In this document: positions 46,504 to 49,580 of the stretch, in pieces
How positions within the stretch are numbered: the first letter of the stretch is position 1
How the letters are laid out: every line of letters starts with the position of its first letter
NCBI GenBank assembly: GCA_002348605.1
Contig: DEBQ01000001.1
Location: forward strand, 1-49,580
Reading direction: 5' to 3'
Length of the DNA: 49,580 nucleotides
DNA from: Candidatus Saccharibacteria bacterium UBA2952
GTDB lineage: Bacteria; Patescibacteriota; Saccharimonadia; Saccharimonadales; Saccharimonadaceae
The notes under the pieces: model-generated
The model's database searches: none
What the model was told of the DNA's origin: nothing
What the model saw: the letters and a program-made list of their open reading frames with translations, nothing else
Translations under genes and position numbers: made by a program

Positions 46504-49011
46504 ATGGACGACGAACAAGTAAACAACCTACCAATCGAACCGACAAATAATGCGCCTGTAGCGCAAGATGGACTAGAACACCGTACTCTCGAGAATGTCA
46601 TGGAAGATAACTTCTTCCGCTATTCAATGAGTGTCATTATTGAACGTGCGTTGCCGGACGTACGAGACGGCTTGAAGCCGGTACACCGCCGAATTTTGTA
46701 TTCAATGAACCAGAACGGCAACCGTTCGGGAAGTAAGTTTGTAAAAAGCGCCCTGATTGTCGGTGACGTGATGGGTAAGTACCACCCGCACGGCGACAGC
46801 GCAATTTATGACTCAATGGTTCGCTTAGCTCAGCCATGGTCACTCCGCTACCCAATGATTGACGGGCAGGGTAACTTTGGTTCGATGGACGGCGACCCGG
46901 CAGCAGCCATGCGTTACACCGAGGCACGAATGCAAAAAGTCGCCGACGAAATGCTCGCTGATATAGATAAAGAAACCGTCGACTTTCGGGATAACTATGA
47001 CGGTTCTCGCCAGGAGCCGATTGTGCTACCTGCTAAGGTGCCGAACCTGCTGCTCAACGGACAAATTGGTATTGCCGTCGGTATGGCAACGAATATCCCG
47101 CCGCATAACTTAGGTGAGCTGGTTGACGCGTCGGTAGAGCTGATTGACAACGAAGAAGCCACGCTAGACGACCTGCTGAAGCACGTCAAAGGTCCTGACT
47201 TCCCAACTGGTGCCGTGGTATATGGTGGTGCGCCAATGAAACAGGCTTATGCTACCGGACGAGGTAGTGTAACGGTCCGTGCTGTCGCAGAAATTGAAGA
47301 AACCAAAAAAGGCCGGCACCAGATTGTCGTCTCTGAGATTCCATATGCCGTCAACAAGGCGACACTAATTGAAAAGATTGCCGAACTTGTTAAAGACAAA
47401 AAGCTGAACGGCATTAACGACCTTCGTGATGAAACATCGCGAGGTAAGGTGCGTATTGTTATTGAGCTCAAAAAAGATGCCTACCCAAAGAAGCTTCTTA
47501 ACCAGCTTTATAAGCAAACTGCGCTACAAACCAGCTTTAACTTCAATATGCTCGCACTTGTCGACGGCTTGCAGCCACGCGTGATGGGCCTTGAAGAAAT
47601 GCTGAAAGAGTTCATTAAGCACCGTCAACAGGTAGTGCGTCGCCGAACCGAGTTCGAATTAAAGAAAGCTCAGGAACGAGCGCACATCCTTGAAGGTTAC
47701 AAAATAGCGCTTGATCATATTGATGAAGTCATTAAAACGATTCGCGCATCGAAAACCCAAGATGAAGCCGAAAAAAGCTTGATAGTGAAGTTTAAGCTGT
47801 CGGAAATACAGGCTAAGGCTATTCTAGCGATGCAACTTCGCCGTCTAACTGGTCTTGAGCGCCAGGCGATCGAGGATGAACTAAATGAGCTCATTAAGTT
47901 GATTGCTAAGCTTGAAGGTATTTTGGCTGACGAAAAAGAGATTCTGAAGCTCATCAAAACCGAACTACTTGAAATGAAAGAGAAGTACGGTGATGAGCGT
48001 CGCAGCCAAATGATTAACCATGAACTTGGCAAGTTCAGTGACGAAGAGCTGATTCCAGAGGAAGAGTCGGTCATTCTGCTTACCGCCGAAAACTACGTTA
48101 AGCGAACGCTACTAAGCGAGTACCGCCGCCAAAACCGAGGTGGTAAGGGAAAGCGAGGCATGACCGTAAAAGAAGAAGACGTCATTGACTCACTGGTTCC
48201 TGCCAGTACGCACGATTGGCTGTTCTTCTTTACGAACCGTGGACGTGTCTTCCGCTTGAAGGCCTACGAAGTCCCGGCCGCCAGCTTAGCTGCCAAGGGT
48301 GTCGCTGCGGTGAACCTTCTGCAGCTACAGCCGGAAGAGAAGATTACCAGCATCATCAAGCACGCCAAGGACGCGAACGAGGACGGCTTCCTGTTTATGG
48401 CGACTGCCAAGGGAACGGTGAAAAAGACACCACTCAAGGACTATGCCAACATCCGTACGAACGGACTGATTGCCATTAAGCTCGATGAAGGTGATGAACT
48501 GCGCTGGATTAAGCGGACGACCGGTGATAACGACGTTATCATTAGTACAAGTGCTGGCCAGGCGGTTCGATTTAACGAAAAAGATGCCCGTCCGATGGGA
48601 CGAGCTGCCCGCGGTGTACGCGGCGCCCGTCTGCGACCAAACGACCGAGTGGTTGGTATGGATATCGTTACCAGCGAAGAACAAGAGCTGCTAGTTATTA
48701 GCGAAAAAGGTTTCGGAAAACGCACGACGGCTGGTAACTTCCCAAGCCACAAACGAGGTGGGGTTGGCATTAAGGCGGCAGTCGTGACTGCTAAGACCGG
48801 TCCGATCATCAGCGTTCAGACGCTTGACCCAGACATGGTCGACGCCATCATGATTTCGAAGAATGGCCAAACCATCCGTATCGCACTTAAGGATATCAAG
48901 CTGCTTGGTCGCACAACCCAAGGCGTGACCATTATGAGGCTTGGAGAAGGCGACAAGATCGTGTCAATCGGTCTGATGCCTGAACAAGCACCGGAAGGTA
49001 CCGAGGCTTAG
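46504..49011 (+). CDS. gyrA: DNA gyrase subunit A
   Basis: GyrA cuts and rejoins DNA during supercoiling. The 835-residue protein shows the catalytic Tyr in AAMRYTEARM, the quinolone region HPHGDSAIYDSMV with the usual Ser and Asp, a long coiled coil (about residues 380-470), and the GyrA box QNRGGKG at about residue 540, which marks gyrase over topoisomerase IV. The C-terminal beta-pinwheel repeats are recognisable (VFRLKAYEVP, AVRFNEKDARPMGRAARGVRG). It is cotranscribed with gyrB. Confidence 0.96.
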   Translation: MDDEQVNNLPIEPTNNAPVAQDGLEHRTLENVMEDNFFRYSMSVIIERALPDVRDGLKPVHRRILYSMNQNGNRSGSKFVKSALIVGDVMGKYHPHGDSAIYDSMVRLAQPWSLRYPMIDGQGNFGSMDGDPAAAMRYTEARMQKVADEMLADIDKETVDFRDNYDGSRQEPIVLPAKVPNLLLNGQIGIAVGMATNIPPHNLGELVDASVELIDNEEATLDDLLKHVKGPDFPTGAVVYGGAPMKQAYATGRGSVTVRAVAEIEETKKGRHQIVVSEIPYAVNKATLIEKIAELVKDKKLNGINDLRDETSRGKVRIVIELKKDAYPKKLLNQLYKQTALQTSFNFNMLALVDGLQPRVMGLEEMLKEFIKHRQQVVRRRTEFELKKAQERAHILEGYKIALDHIDEVIKTIRASKTQDEAEKSLIVKFKLSEIQAKAILAMQLRRLTGLERQAIEDELNELIKLIAKLEGILADEKEILKLIKTELLEMKEKYGDERRSQMINHELGKFSDEELIPEEESVILLTAENYVKRTLLSEYRRQNRGGKGKRGMTVKEEDVIDSLVPASTHDWLFFFTNRGRVFRLKAYEVPAASLAAKGVAAVNLLQLQPEEKITSIIKHAKDANEDGFLFMATAKGTVKKTPLKDYANIRTNGLIAIKLDEGDELRWIKRTTGDNDVIISTSAGQAVRFNEKDARPMGRAARGVRGARLRPNDRVVGMDIVTSEEQELLVISEKGFGKRTTAGNFPSHKRGGVGIKAAVVTAKTGPIISVQTLDPDMVDAIMISKNGQTIRIALKDIKLLGRTTQGVTIMRLGEGDKIVSIGLMPEQAPEGTEA

Positions 49012-49014
49012 CAT

Positions 49015-49449
49015 ATGGACGCGATCACTTCACCGTATCTGATCGCAATCGTCTTGGCATGGGTCGTCGCCCAAGGACTAAAATACCTCTTTGCCGTAGT
49101 AAAGACCCGAAACGTCGCAAGTTTTCGCCAACTATACCTTTCGGGTAATATGCCGAGTGCCCATAGTGCCGGTGTGGTCGCACTGGCGACCATGGTGGGC
49201 CTACGTGACGGCTTCGGGTCGGCATTGTTCGGCATCGTCTTCCTGTTCGCGGCCGTCGTCATGTACGACGCTGTCATGGTCCGGCGTTCGTCGGGTGAGC
49301 AGGGAATCGCTATTCAAGAGCTAATTAAGATTAGTAAGGTGAAGGTAGTCCTGCCGCGCGCAGCCAAGGGCCACACGCCAGCCGAAGTACTGGTCGGCAT
49401 TCTGCTCGGCATCATCATCGGATTAGTTGTATTCTTCGCTACAAAATAA
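49015..49449 (+). CDS. Divergent PAP2 family membrane protein (DUF212/YuiD)
   Basis: The 144-residue protein has the DUF212 signatures: LAWVVAQGLKYLF, SGNMPSAHSAGVVALATMVG (PSAHS core), VVMYDAVMVRRSSGEQ and GHTPAEVLVGILLG. These correspond to a reduced acid-phosphatase (PAP2) fold. Four membrane helices are visible. The substrate is unknown; lipid phosphates are a likely class. It starts three bases after gyrA and belongs to the gyrase transcript. Confidence 0.9.
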   Translation: MDAITSPYLIAIVLAWVVAQGLKYLFAVVKTRNVASFRQLYLSGNMPSAHSAGVVALATMVGLRDGFGSALFGIVFLFAAVVMYDAVMVRRSSGEQGIAIQELIKISKVKVVLPRAAKGHTPAEVLVGILLGIIIGLVVFFATK

Positions 49450-49462
49450 CAGAGAGAAACTA

Positions 49463-49491
49463 TTGACGTACCCCATTTGAACGGGTATGAT
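49463..49491 (+). promoter_or_regulatory. Strong promoter at the window end
   Basis: TTGACG (49463-49468) and TATGAT (49486-49491) are 17 bases apart. The spacer holds an ACCC...GGGT inverted repeat. Downstream, TTCACGG (49504-49510) pairs with CCGTGAA near 49530, a leader hairpin. The gene driven by it lies beyond the window. Confidence 0.65.
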
Positions 49492-49580
49492 TAGAAAAGT
49501 CTGTTCACGGAAAGTCACAACTACTTACCCGTGAATCAACCTGCGAGGATAGAAATCGAGCAAGCGTTGGCAGACTTTAA

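Noticed and set aside
1..49580. CRISPR array or insertion sequence
   Set aside because: No regularly spaced direct repeats and no transposase motifs were found by eye in any part of the window.
1..49580. Recoded UGA (as in Gracilibacteria and Absconditabacteria)
   Set aside because: UGA acts as a normal stop, for example at the end of pilM, and no in-frame UGA interrupts conserved genes.

Overview
The window looks like a chromosomal segment of a Patescibacteria (CPR) member, most likely Candidatus Saccharibacteria (TM7). This is inferred from gene content and style, because no 16S rRNA gene is present. The signs are a compact type IV pilus locus with actin-like PilM, many genes whose start codon sits directly behind a -10 hexamer (leaderless), a Nudix-RNase HI fusion, a ThrRS without a TGS domain, and TGA used as a normal stop. 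No phage, transposase or CRISPR array was seen.

Layout. 1-1440: a GC-rich secreted-protein gene that looks foreign. 1513-15473: a large surface protein followed by pilM-N-O, a small membrane protein, pilB, pilT, pilC, a prepilin, pilD, three pseudopilin-like genes and a PilX-like gene, together a complete-looking pilus assembly set. 15484-17742: a Xer recombinase divergent from uppP, then ndk. 17763-20816: tRNA-Arg(CCG), tRNA-Arg(CCT), a PH-domain membrane protein, a SurA-like chaperone, superoxide dismutase, tRNA-Asp and tRNA-Thr. 20826-23991: a membrane protein, a processive family 2 glycosyltransferase, nrdR, a HIT protein and an unlisted 41-residue gene. 24200-29455: tRNA-Val, a T-box-like leader and thrS, a 5'-nucleotidase, an alkyltransferase-like protein, miaA, a winged-helix regulator and a metallo-beta-lactamase-fold protein. 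29511-31027: rpmB, an M50 protease and a DUF1697 protein. 31060-31920: an RNA-rich stretch with a structured RNA, a broken tRNA-Pro surrounding an intact tRNA-Pro, and a second tRNA-Pro. 31938-36462: Nudix-RNase HI, rnpB, the infC-rpmI-rplT operon, comM and tmRNA. 36500-38087: a minus-strand orphan transcript, a frameshifted HAD gene and a gene-poor stretch. 38088-44316: two small proteins, a VirD4/TraG-like ATPase, a coiled-coil membrane protein and an LPKTG surface protein. 44529-49449: gyrB, gyrA and a divergent PAP2 protein.

How it fits together. The pilus genes, the LPKTG protein, the secreted proteins and the VirD4-like ATPase form a surface and contact toolkit that suits an epibiont. 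The rest is housekeeping: RNA processing, translation, topoisomerase, nucleotide repair and oxidative defence.

The most interesting signals are regulatory and RNA-level. Mature 3' ends of stable RNAs, mostly the CCA, recur as the first bases of long helices. At least twelve genes appear leaderless, including a divergent pair whose -10 boxes overlap. infC has no ATG, GTG or TTG and probably starts at ATA. A compact T-box-like attenuator precedes thrS. A structured RNA at 31069-31247 has two mutually exclusive helices. One tRNA-Pro gene is split around another.
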